A stretch of 64,000 bases of DNA from Glycocaulis abyssi (GCF_041429775.1 NZ_CP163421.1:1947001-2011000), one strand, 5' to 3'; shown: positions 44,226 to 53,741, counted from the stretch's first letter. Program-made: numbers and translations. The notes: a model not told the origin generated them from the letters alone.

Positions 44226-46454
44226 TTAAGCCCGCCGGTCTGCGCCACTCGCTGCGGCCACGGCCTGCGCATCGAAATCATCGGTCAGCAGCGCCTCGCG
44301 GATGAGTGCTTCAGTACCCCTGATCTCGTTAAGCTCGCTGCTGCTCAGAACGCCCTTCGAGACAGCCTCGTCCAGCTCTGTCTTTGCCCCTTTCAGTTTT
44401 TTCAGCAGCTCATCGCGCCGGATGATGGCGGCAAATGCGCGTTCCAGAACGGCAAGCGGATCATCGCCTTCGCCGATATAGACGCCGCGCGTCAGACGGT
44501 CGCGGGCGCCGCCCGGCTCCAGCATGCACTGCGCCGCTGCGTTCATCACCGCATCTGAAACAGGCTGCCTGTGCTGACCCAGCGGGCACAGGAACAGGCT
44601 TAGCAGGATGCGCCAGTGCAGGCCGGGGAAGTGACGGATCACCTCGCGCAGGCGCTGCTGGACACGATAGAGACCATCTTCAAAGCAGTAGTCGAGCAGG
44701 GGCTTGTCAGCCGCCTGGCGTCCTTCCGCCTCGAACCGCTTGAGCACGGCTGACAGAAGGTAGATTTCCGAGAGTATGTCGCCCAGACGGCCAGACAGCG
44801 CCTCCTTGCGTTTCAGTGCGCCGCCAAGAACGCCCAGAGCCATCTCCGAGATCACGGCAAGGCGCACCGAGGCATGGGTGAGCTGGCGGTAATAGGGTGC
44901 AAGCGCGCCTGCGCCTTCGGGTGCATGCGCAAACCGGCCAAATGTCAGCCCGTGCACGAAGGAGCGGGTGAAATTCCTGATGTCGTGCCAGATATGGGCA
45001 AACACCGCATGATCGAAGGCTTTGAGCCCCTCTTCCCTGTCGGGATTACGTACCGCCTCCATCTCGTCGAGCAGGTAGGGATGGCAGCGTATCGCGCCCT
45101 GCCCGAAAATGATCAGGCTGCGCGTGAGGATGTTCGCGCCTTCCACCGTGATCGCGACCGGAAGGGAGTTATAGGCCGTCGCGAGATAATTGCGCGGCCC
45201 CTCCATGACCAGCTTGCCGCCATGAATATCCATCGCATCATTGACCGCCTGACGCAGGCGCTCGGTCGCATGGCATTTCATGATCGCCGACACGACGGCC
45301 GGCTTCTCGCCGGCATCAATTCCGGCAGCCGTCAGCTTGCGCGCAGCATCGATCAGGTAGGCAGAGGCGGCGATGCGCGCGAGGGGTTCACGCACGCCTT
45401 CAAAATTGCCGATTGAGAGGCCGAACTGCTCGCGCACCCGGGCATAGGCACCACAGGAAAGCGCGGACAGGGCGGCAGCAGCGCAGCTCATCGAGGGCAG
45501 GGAAATACCCCGCCCGGCCGCCAGCGCGCCGGTCAGCATTCTCCAGCCCTTGCCGATATGATCGCGTCCGCCCAGCACATGATCCATCGGCACGAACACG
45601 TTCTCGCCGCGCACCGGCCCGTTCTGGAAGGCCAGTCCGGACGGGATGTGGCGCCGCCCGGTATCCAGCCCCGGCGTATCGGTGGGCACCAGCGCGACAG
45701 TGATGCCAAGCTCTTCCTCACCGCCCAGCAAACCCTCCGGGTCACGCAGGCGGAAGGCAAGGCCCGCAATCGTCGCGACCGGAGCCAGCGTGATGTAGCG
45801 CTTGTCGCATGTGATCTCGATGCCCAGCACGCGTTCGCCGTCGATCTCGCGTTCAACCACCACGCCAACATCAGTCATGGCGCCAGCGTCCGACCCGGCC
45901 TCGATGCCGGTCAGGGCAAAGCAGGGAATATCCTCTCCGCTGGCAAGGCGTGGCAGATAATGGGCTTTCTGCTCATCCGTCCCGTAGAGCATCAGCAATT
46001 CGCCCGGCCCCAGCGAGTTCGGCACCATCACGGTGACAGCCGCCGTGATGGAGCGCGTGGCAATGGTGCGCACCACCTCTGAATGGGCCAGCGCCGAGAA
46101 ACCCTTGCCGCCATATTCGGTAGGAATAATCATCGCCAGAAGGCCCTCGCGGATCATCATGTCCCAGACCGGGCGGGGCAGGTCGTGCAGCTCGCTCTCG
46201 ATCTGCCAGTCATCCAGCAGGGCGCATAATTCCTGGAGGGGACCGTCAATAAACGCCTGCTCGGCCTGGGTGAGCTTGCCGGTCTCCAGCGCGCGCAAAT
46301 AGGCCCAGTCCGGCCGGCCCGACATGATCTGGGCGTCCCACCACACCGTGCCAGCCTCGATGGCCTCTGCTTCAGTGTCCGACATTTCCGGCATGACGCC
46401 TGCATACCAGCGCATGAGGAATTTGCTGATGAGGTTCCGGCGCCATTGGGCCAT
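44226..46454 (-). CDS. fadE: long-form acyl-CoA dehydrogenase (FadE-like)
   Basis: 742 residues. The central part is an acyl-CoA dehydrogenase (FAD-dependent, first step of fatty acid beta-oxidation): FALTGIEAGSDAGAMTD is the FAD/substrate-loop motif, and DIHGGKLVMEGPRNYLATAYNSLP the C-terminal dehydrogenase block. The extra N-terminal helical region and the roughly 250-residue C-terminal domain (ILTRSLIIFGQGAIRCHPYL onwards) are typical of the proteobacterial FadE type with DUF1974. GGAG 7 bases upstream of 46454 supports this start, although the frame stays open further. Membrane-associated action is known for the family. Confidence 0.88.
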   Translation of the reverse strand: MAQWRRNLISKFLMRWYAGVMPEMSDTEAEAIEAGTVWWDAQIMSGRPDWAYLRALETGKLTQAEQAFIDGPLQELCALLDDWQIESELHDLPRPVWDMMIREGLLAMIIPTEYGGKGFSALAHSEVVRTIATRSITAAVTVMVPNSLGPGELLMLYGTDEQKAHYLPRLASGEDIPCFALTGIEAGSDAGAMTDVGVVVEREIDGERVLGIEITCDKRYITLAPVATIAGLAFRLRDPEGLLGGEEELGITVALVPTDTPGLDTGRRHIPSGLAFQNGPVRGENVFVPMDHVLGGRDHIGKGWRMLTGALAAGRGISLPSMSCAAAALSALSCGAYARVREQFGLSIGNFEGVREPLARIAASAYLIDAARKLTAAGIDAGEKPAVVSAIMKCHATERLRQAVNDAMDIHGGKLVMEGPRNYLATAYNSLPVAITVEGANILTRSLIIFGQGAIRCHPYLLDEMEAVRNPDREEGLKAFDHAVFAHIWHDIRNFTRSFVHGLTFGRFAHAPEGAGALAPYYRQLTHASVRLAVISEMALGVLGGALKRKEALSGRLGDILSEIYLLSAVLKRFEAEGRQAADKPLLDYCFEDGLYRVQQRLREVIRHFPGLHWRILLSLFLCPLGQHRQPVSDAVMNAAAQCMLEPGGARDRLTRGVYIGEGDDPLAVLERAFAAIIRRDELLKKLKGAKTELDEAVSKGVLSSSELNEIRGTEALIREALLTDDFDAQAVAAASGADRRA

Positions 46455-46581
46455 GCGCACACTCCATTTATCGGGCGTCCAAGGGAAGCTCACACGCGCA
46501 TTCGCGCCCGTCACCGGACCGGTGCGCGCAAGGTAACGCCTCTTCCTTGCAACGCGTCGAGGTCTCACGCGTTCCCTCGTG

Positions 46582-47916
46582 ATGACCGTCAATCTGCCCC
46601 GTTCGTCCTTGCGGGCCATTGCCTGGATCGCTCTGGCGGCACTGGCACTGGCCCTGCCCTTTATTGTACTGCTGACAGGCCAGCGCGCCAGCGGCACCAG
46701 CTTCATGTGGGATTTTTCGATGGGGCTGGGCTTTGGCGCGCTGGCCGCTGCGGGCCTGCAATTCGTGCTCACCGCCCGCTTCCAGCCGATCACCCGGCCC
46801 TATGGCATCGACATCGTCTACCTGTTCCACCGCTATTTCGCGATTGGCGCGGTAGCGCTGATGCTTGGCCATTTCGCCATTCTCTATATCTGGTTCGAAG
46901 ACGCGCTGGGCGATCTGAACCCGCTCACCGCAGAGTGGGAGCTGACCATGGGACGCATTGCGCTTGGCGCGTTCGTGCTGCTGGTCATCACGTCTGAATT
47001 CCGCAAAACGCTGCGCATCCCTTACGAACTCTGGCGCTATGGCCACATAGCTCTCGCGATCATCGCGTTCGGCGCAGCCGTGGCCCATATTATCGGCGTT
47101 GGCCATTTCACCGCCGAGGCCGACAAGCGCATCTTATGGCTGGGTGTGGCGGTGAGCTGGATCGGCCTGATGGTGTGGACACGGGCGATCCGCCCTTTCC
47201 GCCTCTGGCACAATCCGTGGCGCATCGTGGAGAATATTCCGCGCGAGGGCGGGGTGCATTCCCTCGTGCTGGAGCCCTTGGGCAGGGGCCTGAAAAACTG
47301 GAAGCCCGGCCAGTTTGTCTGGCTGACGCTCGGCGCATCTCCCTTCGCCCTGAAGGAGCATCCCTTCACCATCTCCACCCCGCCAGAGCATGGCCCGAAA
47401 GTGACGCTCTCCATCAAGCCGCTCGGCGATTTCAGCGAGTGGGCGGTGCATACCAGCCCAGGCGCGAAAGCGTATCTCGACGGGCCTTATGGCGCGTTCT
47501 CCATCGATAATGACCCGGAAGCGAAGGGCTTTGTGATGATTGCCGGCGGGGTCGGCATCACGCCGATGATGAGCAATATCCACGCCCTGCAGGAACGCAA
47601 TGATCCGCGCCCGGTCATCCTGATCTATGGCAACAAGGACTGGGAGAGCGCCCATTTCCGCCATGAGCTGGCGAAGCTGGAGGAGACGCTGAACCTCAAA
47701 GTCGTCCATGTGCTGGAGAACCCGCCGGACGGCTGGGAGGGCGAAACAGGCTTTATCGACCGCAAGGTGCTGGCAGACCATCTGCCCGAAGAGACGCGCC
47801 ACTGGCCGCACTTCCTGTGCGGTCCCGGCCCGCTGACCGATGCGGCCAAGTCAAACCTGCTCGCGATGGGCGTGCCGCTGACGGCCATCGATTCTGAAAT
47901 CTTCGATCTGGTTTAG
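46582..47916 (+). CDS. ferric-reductase-like flavocytochrome
   Basis: 444 residues. Six hydrophobic helices with conserved histidines (FHRYFAIG, GHFAILYI, YGHIALAI, AHIIGVGHF) form a ferric-reductase-like haem b domain. It is followed by a ferredoxin-reductase module: FALKEHPFTIS for FAD, GPYGAFS, IAGGVGITPMMS for NAD(P) and HFLCGPGPLTDA at the end. Such proteins pass electrons from NAD(P)H across the membrane to metals or oxygen. The ribosome site is weak. The 30-residue membrane protein starts 11 bases after it. Confidence 0.85.
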   Translation: MTVNLPRSSLRAIAWIALAALALALPFIVLLTGQRASGTSFMWDFSMGLGFGALAAAGLQFVLTARFQPITRPYGIDIVYLFHRYFAIGAVALMLGHFAILYIWFEDALGDLNPLTAEWELTMGRIALGAFVLLVITSEFRKTLRIPYELWRYGHIALAIIAFGAAVAHIIGVGHFTAEADKRILWLGVAVSWIGLMVWTRAIRPFRLWHNPWRIVENIPREGGVHSLVLEPLGRGLKNWKPGQFVWLTLGASPFALKEHPFTISTPPEHGPKVTLSIKPLGDFSEWAVHTSPGAKAYLDGPYGAFSIDNDPEAKGFVMIAGGVGITPMMSNIHALQERNDPRPVILIYGNKDWESAHFRHELAKLEETLNLKVVHVLENPPDGWEGETGFIDRKVLADHLPEETRHWPHFLCGPGPLTDAAKSNLLAMGVPLTAIDSEIFDLV

Positions 47917-47926
47917 GAGGCGTGCC

Positions 47927-48019
47927 ATGAGACCGATACTCGCCCTCACCATCGCCATCGCGCTGATTGGCTTTGCCGTCGGGCTGGCGGCGGGTTTTGC
48001 CTGGCTGGTGAATAGCTAG
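47927..48019 (+). CDS. 30-residue single-pass membrane protein
   Basis: A short frame MRPILALTIAIALIGF then AVGLAAGFAWLVNS and stop. AGGAGG with 6 bases to the ATG is an ideal ribosome site, better than most in the window. The product is almost entirely one hydrophobic helix. It follows the flavocytochrome gene by 10 bases and overlaps the tail of the oxidase-linked gene by 4 bases. It could be a small subunit of the flavocytochrome; not recognised as a known family. Confidence 0.7.
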   Translation: MRPILALTIAIALIGFAVGLAAGFAWLVNS

Positions 48020-48375
48020 ACGCACGCTTCAAGGAAGAGCACCGGCGCGCCGGTCCAAAGAGTGGAGATGACGGCTGCAACCGTCACCATCACCGCCACG
48101 CGGCGCGTGGTATCAGCCGCCGCCCCCTCCCAGCGCCGGGCGATCCTGTCCAGCGGAAACCAGAGCGCCGCGCCCAGCACAGCATGGCCAAGATAGGCGA
48201 CAAGCAAGAGGATGCGGTTGGCCGACAATCCTGCAATTGCCGTCTCCTCCCATCCCGCCCGGCAGCCGACCGCATGCAGCCCATAGAGCACCGAAAAGCC
48301 TGCGGCCCAGACGGTGAAGCCAGCTACAAGCCAGATAAGGTCCGGCCCGCGCACCTTGCGAAGCGCTCCGCTCAT
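48016..48375 (-). CDS. small membrane protein of the cytochrome oxidase operon
   Basis: 119 residues with three transmembrane helices (about 12-33, 50-72 and 88-112). The ATG overlaps the stop of the oxidase subunit I/III gene (ATGA), so it is translationally coupled and probably a minor subunit or assembly factor. Not recognised as a named family. It is the last gene of the oxidase operon. Confidence 0.75.
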   Translation of the reverse strand: MSGALRKVRGPDLIWLVAGFTVWAAGFSVLYGLHAVGCRAGWEETAIAGLSANRILLLVAYLGHAVLGAALWFPLDRIARRWEGAAADTTRRVAVMVTVAAVISTLWTGAPVLFLEACV

Positions 48376-50873
48376 CCCATGCCTCCCGGCGCCAGAATGA
48401 TGAGGGCGAGCGCGCCGAGACCGGTAATGGCGGTGTAAAGCTGCCAGATGGCTGTGCCGCGCATATCGGCTGAGCGCAGGGCCGAGACAAAGCCGGCCCT
48501 GCACCGCGCCAGCGCATAGGCCGTGAACAATACGCCCAGCAAGGCATGCAGCATGACATAGCCGATGACCGCCATGGTCACCGCCGCATAGGCGTGGCTC
48601 GTCGGCGCGGGCGCGTCGACTACCGCCAGCGCAATAAGGGCGGCGAGCGCGACAAGGCTCGCAACTAAAGACCCGGCCAGATGGATGATGCGCGCACCCG
48701 CCCTGCCCGCCTGATTGGCGCGTCTGGCAGTGAAGGCGAACCCCGAAGCGGCGGTGAGACCGATGGCAATGGCGGCCACCAGTACCGGGCTGGCGCTTAG
48801 AAACTCCGGCGGCGGCCAGTCCGGCGCGGTCGTCCACAGGAAGAGATAGCCAAAGACCAGCGAGCCGAAGAAGGCCGCATTGGCGGCAAGGAAGTATTTC
48901 AGGCCCAACAGGGTCGGCACCGAGCTGACGGCATAATGCACGGGCAGGCTGAGGCCATGTCCGGCATTGATGGGTTCGGGATCAGACTTCGCCCCCAGCG
49001 ACCAGAGCCAGCGCCAGCCGAATATCGTGGCAAGCACCACACCGACCAGCGAGAACCAGTAGGCGCTGAACAGGAAAGACACGAAGAACACGGCCAGACC
49101 CGAAGCCATGAAGAAGGGCGTGTAGTCATTCTTCGGGAAGATCAGCACGTGCTCTGGCTCGCCGGTTGCCATGTCGACGCACAGCGTCTCCATCTCGCCT
49201 CTGGGTGCGCCGGGGAGGTATCCTTTACCGGCGGCGATATCCGCGCCAAGGCGCGCATTGTCTTCCAGCGGGTCACGGCCCGTCACCAGCGGCAGGGAGG
49301 CGAAATTATAGCTCGGCGCAGGGGTGGGCATGGCCCAGTCCAGCCCCGTACCGCCCCACGGGTTACGGCGGAAGCGCCGCCCGAAGCGGGTCTGCAGCAC
49401 GATGTCGACCACAAAGAGCGCAAAGCCCGCCGTCATCACGAACCCGCCAATGGAGGAGATGAGATTGGGCAGATCCCAGCCTAGCCCGCCCTCATAGGTG
49501 AAGACGCGGCGCGGCATGCCCATCAGCCCGGTAAAGTGCATGATGAGAAAGGTGCCGTGGAAGCCGAGGAAGATCAGCCAGAAGGCGGCTTTGGAGACCT
49601 GGAAGACAGGCAGCCGTCCGGTCATCAGTGGCAGCCAGTAATAGGCGGCCGCCAGCATCGGAAACACGAACCCGCCGATCAGCACGTAATGGAGATGGGC
49701 GACCACGAAGTGGGTGTCATGGGCCTGCCAGTTGAACGGCACCAGAGCCAGCATCACGCCGGTCAGCCCGCCCAGGATGAAGACCGAAAAGAACCCCATC
49801 AGATAGAGCATGGGCAGGGTCATTTGCGGGCGTCCGCGCATCAGGGTGGCGATCCAGGCAAAGACCTGCACCGCCGTCGGCACCGCCACCAGCATGGAGG
49901 CCGCCGAGAAGAAGGCGAGCGCCAGATGGGGTATCCCCACCGTGAACATGTGGTGGACCCATAGCCCGAAGCTCAGGAAAGCCAGCGCGATGATGGCCGC
50001 CACGATCCACGCATAGCCGACGATTTTCGTGCGCGCGAAAACGGGAATGAGGGTGGAGACTGCCCCGGCGGCCGGCAGGAAGATGATATAGACCTCAGGG
50101 TGGCCGAACAGCCAGAACAGGTGCTGCCATAGCAAGGGCGCGCCGCCCCGCTCCGCATCGAAGAACGGCCAGTTGAAGGCGCGCTCGATCTCCAGAAGCA
50201 CGCTGCCAAGGATGAGCGGCGGGAAGGCGATCAGCATCATCGCGGCGGTGACCAGCAGATACCAGGCCATGAGCGGCATGCGCGAGAGCGCCATGCCTGC
50301 GGTGCGCACTTTCAGGATCGTGACCACGATCTCGACCGCCGCACAGATGGCGGAAATTTCCACGAAGGTGACGCCCAACAGCCAGACATCGGCATTGATG
50401 CCGGGCGTATAGGTGGCCGAGGAGAGCGGGGTGTACATGAACCAGCCGCTATCGGGCGCGACACCCATCAGCATGGATACGAGGATGATTGTCGCGCCAA
50501 AGAGATAGCACCAGTATCCGAAGGCGGAGAGGCGCGGATAGGCAAGATCGCGCGCGCCTAGGATTTTCGGCAGGAGATAAAGCGCGATCCCCTCGATCAG
50601 GGGAATGGCAAACAGGAACATCATCACCGTGCCGTGCATGGTGAAAATCTGGTTGTAGGCATCCGCGCCGAGGAAGGGATTTTCGGGCCGGGCGAGCTGG
50701 GCGCGGATCAGCATGGCCAGGAGCCCGCCAATCGCGAAATAGATGAAGGCCGTGATGATGAAGCGCCGGCCTACGACGGTGTGATTGACCGCCGACAGCG
50801 CCGCGATCCCCTTCGGGGCGCGCCATACCGCGTCCAGCGCGCGGTGCAGGCTGACAGGTGTATCACCGCTCAT
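48372..50873 (-). CDS. ctaD: cytochrome c oxidase subunit I fused to subunit III-like domain
   Basis: 833 residues. The haem-copper oxidase core is clear: FTMHGTVMMF (low-spin haem His), GHPEVYIIFLP (CuB His and cross-linked Tyr), VHHMFTVGIP (CuB His pair) and FVVAHLHYVLIGG (haem ligands). After about residue 630, extra helices with DWPPPEFLSASPVL resemble subunit III. This fused form is typical of CoxN-type aa3 oxidases in alphaproteobacteria. The enzyme reduces O2 and pumps protons. It overlaps both neighbours by 4 bases, forming the order II, I/III, small protein. Confidence 0.93.
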   Translation of the reverse strand: MSGDTPVSLHRALDAVWRAPKGIAALSAVNHTVVGRRFIITAFIYFAIGGLLAMLIRAQLARPENPFLGADAYNQIFTMHGTVMMFLFAIPLIEGIALYLLPKILGARDLAYPRLSAFGYWCYLFGATIILVSMLMGVAPDSGWFMYTPLSSATYTPGINADVWLLGVTFVEISAICAAVEIVVTILKVRTAGMALSRMPLMAWYLLVTAAMMLIAFPPLILGSVLLEIERAFNWPFFDAERGGAPLLWQHLFWLFGHPEVYIIFLPAAGAVSTLIPVFARTKIVGYAWIVAAIIALAFLSFGLWVHHMFTVGIPHLALAFFSAASMLVAVPTAVQVFAWIATLMRGRPQMTLPMLYLMGFFSVFILGGLTGVMLALVPFNWQAHDTHFVVAHLHYVLIGGFVFPMLAAAYYWLPLMTGRLPVFQVSKAAFWLIFLGFHGTFLIMHFTGLMGMPRRVFTYEGGLGWDLPNLISSIGGFVMTAGFALFVVDIVLQTRFGRRFRRNPWGGTGLDWAMPTPAPSYNFASLPLVTGRDPLEDNARLGADIAAGKGYLPGAPRGEMETLCVDMATGEPEHVLIFPKNDYTPFFMASGLAVFFVSFLFSAYWFSLVGVVLATIFGWRWLWSLGAKSDPEPINAGHGLSLPVHYAVSSVPTLLGLKYFLAANAAFFGSLVFGYLFLWTTAPDWPPPEFLSASPVLVAAIAIGLTAASGFAFTARRANQAGRAGARIIHLAGSLVASLVALAALIALAVVDAPAPTSHAYAAVTMAVIGYVMLHALLGVLFTAYALARCRAGFVSALRSADMRGTAIWQLYTAITGLGALALIILAPGGMG

Positions 50874-51583
50874 GGTTGGTCCTGCCCGGCGAGTTCTGCC
50901 GCCAACGCTGCCTCAAATTCGCCAGCCGGATGCGCGACGATCTGAAAGCGCATGGTGGCGTGCTCCAGCCCGCAGAACTCCGCGCACATACCGTCATAGA
51001 TGCCCGGCTCTGGCGCCAGAATCCGCAGCGTGTTGGTCGTGCCGGGTATCGCGTCGACCTTGCCGGCAAGGCGCGGCACCCAGAAAGCGTGAATGACATC
51101 GAGCGAGGTAATGGCGACATCGACCGGCTCACCGGCCGGTATGTGCAGCACTTCTGCCGTCATACCCGCCCGGTCCGGATAGCGGAAATTCCAGCCCCAC
51201 TGGAAGGCTTCGGCCTCCACCGTGTAGACTTGCGTCTCACGCCCTGCCAGCATGGACTGCCCGGCAGGCAATCCCCAGGCGAGCAAGGCAGCCAGCACCA
51301 CCAGCGGAAAGCCGAGCCCCCCGCCCCAGAGCCACAGCTTTTCGGGAACCTTGCGCGGCTGGTGCCGTTTGAAGAAGGGCCACAGGATGAGGCCCATCAT
51401 CACGGCGAGGATGAGCAGTGATCCTGCCATCATCACCCACCATACGCCTGCGATGGACTGGGCGGCGGGTCCGGCGGGATCGAGCGTAGACAGAGCGCCT
51501 TCGCACCCGATGAGCGCAGGGGCCAGCAACAGGGGAAACACGCCATGGCGAGCACGGACACACGCAAGGACGAGGTGTTTCAC
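50870..51583 (-). CDS. ctaC: cytochrome c oxidase subunit II, lipoprotein
   Basis: 237 residues from a GTG at 51583 (a GTG at 51541 is possible). A lipoprotein signal ends at LIGC, two transmembrane helices follow (about 45-70 and 85-108), then the CuA domain: AFQWGWNFRYP aromatic patch, HAFWVPRL (His) and CAEFCGLEHATM (two Cys, Glu, His, Met), all ligands present. There is no fused cytochrome c domain. The 5' end overlaps the divergent DUF2231 gene by about 39 bases if the longer start is right. Confidence 0.9.
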   Translation of the reverse strand: MKHLVLACVRARHGVFPLLLAPALIGCEGALSTLDPAGPAAQSIAGVWWVMMAGSLLILAVMMGLILWPFFKRHQPRKVPEKLWLWGGGLGFPLVVLAALLAWGLPAGQSMLAGRETQVYTVEAEAFQWGWNFRYPDRAGMTAEVLHIPAGEPVDVAITSLDVIHAFWVPRLAGKVDAIPGTTNTLRILAPEPGIYDGMCAEFCGLEHATMRFQIVAHPAGEFEAALAAELAGQDQP

Positions 51584-52108
51584 AATCCCTCTGCCGCCGA
51601 TCCGGCCTATCACGACCTCGACAGCCGTATCGCGCTGGCCGGCCATCCGATCCACGCCATGCTGGTCGCCTTCCCCATCGCCGGGACGTTCGCACTGGCC
51701 TTCTGCGATGTCGCCTTCTGGTGGACGGGTGACCTGTTCTGGGCGCGCGCGGCGCTGTGGGCCAGTGGTGGCGGCTTTGCCATGGGCTGCCTCGCCGCGC
51801 TCGCCGGAGCCGCCGAACTTCTGCTGGTGCCGGGCGTGCGCCGCCGCGCCGCGGCCTGGAGCCATGCGGTCGCCGCCATGGTGCTGCTGGGCGTGATGGC
51901 CGCGAGCTGGTCGCTGCGCCTGCAGCAGGGCGCCGACGCGATCCTGCCCTGGGGCCTGATCCTCAGCTGGATGGCCCTCGGACTGGTCGGTATTGCTGGC
52001 TGGCATGGTGGAAAGCTGGTGTTTGAACATCAGGTCGGTGTCTCCCTGCCAGAGGAAGAGGACCCGGCGCTGCCCCCATCGGACACGAGCGGCAACTCTG
52101 CCCCCTGA
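51545..52108 (+). CDS. DUF2231 membrane protein
   Basis: 187 residues, four transmembrane helices, with the DUF2231 entry motif GHPIHAMLVAFPIA. GGGG 9 bases upstream supports the ATG. DUF2231 proteins are uncharacterised membrane proteins often near redox genes. The gene is divergent from subunit II and overlaps the tail of the CopD-like gene by about 79 bases, unusually tight packing for both ends. Confidence 0.82.
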   Translation: MASTDTRKDEVFHNPSAADPAYHDLDSRIALAGHPIHAMLVAFPIAGTFALAFCDVAFWWTGDLFWARAALWASGGGFAMGCLAALAGAAELLLVPGVRRRAAAWSHAVAAMVLLGVMAASWSLRLQQGADAILPWGLILSWMALGLVGIAGWHGGKLVFEHQVGVSLPEEEDPALPPSDTSGNSAP

Positions 52109-52560
52109 CCTTCAAGCAGCCAGCCGGGCATCCAGCTTTCGGGGATGGAGGGGCGGCCCAGCACCAGTGCCAGCACGGCCAGAATGGTCACAACCGCGCC
52201 CGCCAGAAGCGCCGCGCGCTTCCACGTTGTGGGGTGTGCATCAGGCGATTCCAGCTGGTCGAGCACGCGGCCGATGAGCATGTGGACACCGACCATGCCG
52301 GCGACGGCAACCAGTTTGAGAAACAGCCAGTCATCGGCCACCACAAAGAATATCAGCGCCGTACCCGTCGCAATGGCCAGAACCGCCGCTGGCGACACCA
52401 GCGCATCATAGGCAAAGCGGGAAAAGTGGTGCAGGCGCACGATAGCGGCCCGGCTGGACATCTCGTCATCGCGGCGCAGAAGCGCTGGCAGCGCTATCAG
52501 CCCGCCAGCCCACACCGCTATCGCCACGATGTGGAGCGATTTGAGCGTGATGAGCATCAT
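52030..52560 (-). CDS. CopD-like membrane protein of the oxidase cluster
   Basis: 176 residues with four transmembrane helices and conserved histidines (LKSLHIVAIAVWAGGL, RLHHFSRFAYDALVSPA, VGVHMLIGRVLDQ). The pattern is that of CopD/DUF2214-like proteins linked to copper or haem handling. It starts inside the stop of the CtaG gene (ATGA), so it is coupled to it. The polar, Ser/Gly-rich C-terminus lies in the overlap with the DUF2231 gene. A role in copper supply to the oxidase is inferred. Confidence 0.75.
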   Translation of the reverse strand: MMLITLKSLHIVAIAVWAGGLIALPALLRRDDEMSSRAAIVRLHHFSRFAYDALVSPAAVLAIATGTALIFFVVADDWLFLKLVAVAGMVGVHMLIGRVLDQLESPDAHPTTWKRAALLAGAVVTILAVLALVLGRPSIPESWMPGWLLEGQGAELPLVSDGGSAGSSSSGRETPT

Positions 52561-53318
52561 TTTGCCCGGCCCCGCTCGCCCTCGTTCAGGGCCGATGCCA
52601 CCGCCAGCCCCAGCGCGATGAGATAGGGCAGCACGCCCGGCACCCACATGATGAGGCCCGCCAGCTGCTGGTCTTCAAGCGCGGAGAGGCCCCATACGGC
52701 GGTGCTGGCCGCGTGCGGCGCGTAAAGCGGATCAGGGGCAAAGGCGATCAGCGCGCCCAGCAGCCCCATCTGCGCGGCGAACCCGGCCAGCGTTCCCGCC
52801 ACCGCCGCCACATCGCGCCAGCGCGCCATCAGCGCCCGCCAGAACCAGACGCCGCTGGTCAGCAAGGTCAGCTGCATCAGCCAGTACACGCCATCATGGC
52901 TGAGGGCGGCCGTATAGGGCGAAGGCGCATGCCAGAACCAGAAGATCACGGCGTGCACAATGCTGGCAGCGGTCAGTCCGCCGGTCAGGCGCTTTCCTCC
53001 CAGCCCATAGGCCAGCAAGGGTGCCAGTACCGCCACGAGAACGAGATGACTGACCGCGCGCACGGAGAAGAGCGCAACGGCCATTGCGCACAGCGGGGTG
53101 ACAAAGAGCGCGAAGGCCAGCAGCCACGCACCGAGCAGTGCCGGATTGCGCAGGCCCGCCTTGGCACCGCGCCGCACCGCCAGCACGCCGCCTGCGACAG
53201 CAAGGACAAGCAGGGCTGCGATCAGCCACGGATCACCATTCCAGGCCGGCCAGAGGCTGTCAGGCCGGGCTGGCGGGCCGCAATAGGCCGCTGACTGACC
53301 GTTCGCCATGAGGGTCAT
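52557..53318 (-). CDS. ctaG: cytochrome c oxidase assembly factor, caa3-type CtaG family
   Basis: 253 residues, seven or so helices, with the family marks SVRAVSHLVLVAVLAPLLAYG, FWFWHAPSPYTAAL and LEDQQLAGLIMWVPG; the His and Met/Asp residues are thought to bind copper. This is the COG3336-type CtaG needed to insert CuA/CuB. AGGA 7 bases upstream supports the ATG. It heads a two-gene unit with the CopD-like gene beside the oxidase structural genes. Confidence 0.88.
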   Translation of the reverse strand: MTLMANGQSAAYCGPPARPDSLWPAWNGDPWLIAALLVLAVAGGVLAVRRGAKAGLRNPALLGAWLLAFALFVTPLCAMAVALFSVRAVSHLVLVAVLAPLLAYGLGGKRLTGGLTAASIVHAVIFWFWHAPSPYTAALSHDGVYWLMQLTLLTSGVWFWRALMARWRDVAAVAGTLAGFAAQMGLLGALIAFAPDPLYAPHAASTAVWGLSALEDQQLAGLIMWVPGVLPYLIALGLAVASALNEGERGRAK

Positions 53319-53510
53319 ACTGGCGTCCTGAATGATCGTTGGGATAGGAGCATCCCGCCCTCCTGCCCGGTTTGCGTACGCAAGAACAACCCGCGCCGCG
53401 CCTGATGGTTCCGCTACGCGCCCGTGTTCTCACGGAACGATTACCGTCCAGACCCTGTTGTCCGGGTATCGGCTTGGCATTGCCGCACGATGACAGGAAG
53501 GATGACGATT

Positions 53511-53690
53511 ATGCCCGCAAATTCCAAGGCCCAGCAGAAAGCTGCAGGCGCAGCCTTGGCCGCCAAGCGCGGCGAGACGAAGAAAAGCGCGCTGAAAGGG
53601 GCTTCAAAGGAAATGGCCGAAACCATGAGCGAGAAGGAGCTGGAGGAACTCGCCGCGACGCCCCGCAAGGACAAGCCGGAAAAGACCTAA
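53511..53690 (+). CDS. DUF3008 small basic protein
   Basis: 59 residues, starting MPANSKAQQKAAGAALAAKR, then SALKGASKEMAETMSEKELEELA and a Lys-rich end. This is the normal length and sequence pattern of DUF3008, a small protein widespread in alphaproteobacteria. AAGG 9 bases upstream supports the ATG. Function unknown; cytoplasmic. The longer open frame upstream is not used, as its residues do not fit the family. Confidence 0.85.
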   Translation: MPANSKAQQKAAGAALAAKRGETKKSALKGASKEMAETMSEKELEELAATPRKDKPEKT

Positions 53691-53741
53691 CGCTTCCTGC
53701 GTCGGGGCAATACGGCGTCCCCACAACAAGACGGAGGTCAA

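Noticed and set aside
46455-46793. N-terminal extension of the FadE-like gene
   Set aside because: The extra 113 residues would lie over the start of the divergent flavocytochrome gene and do not resemble FadE; the ATG at 46454 has a good ribosome site.
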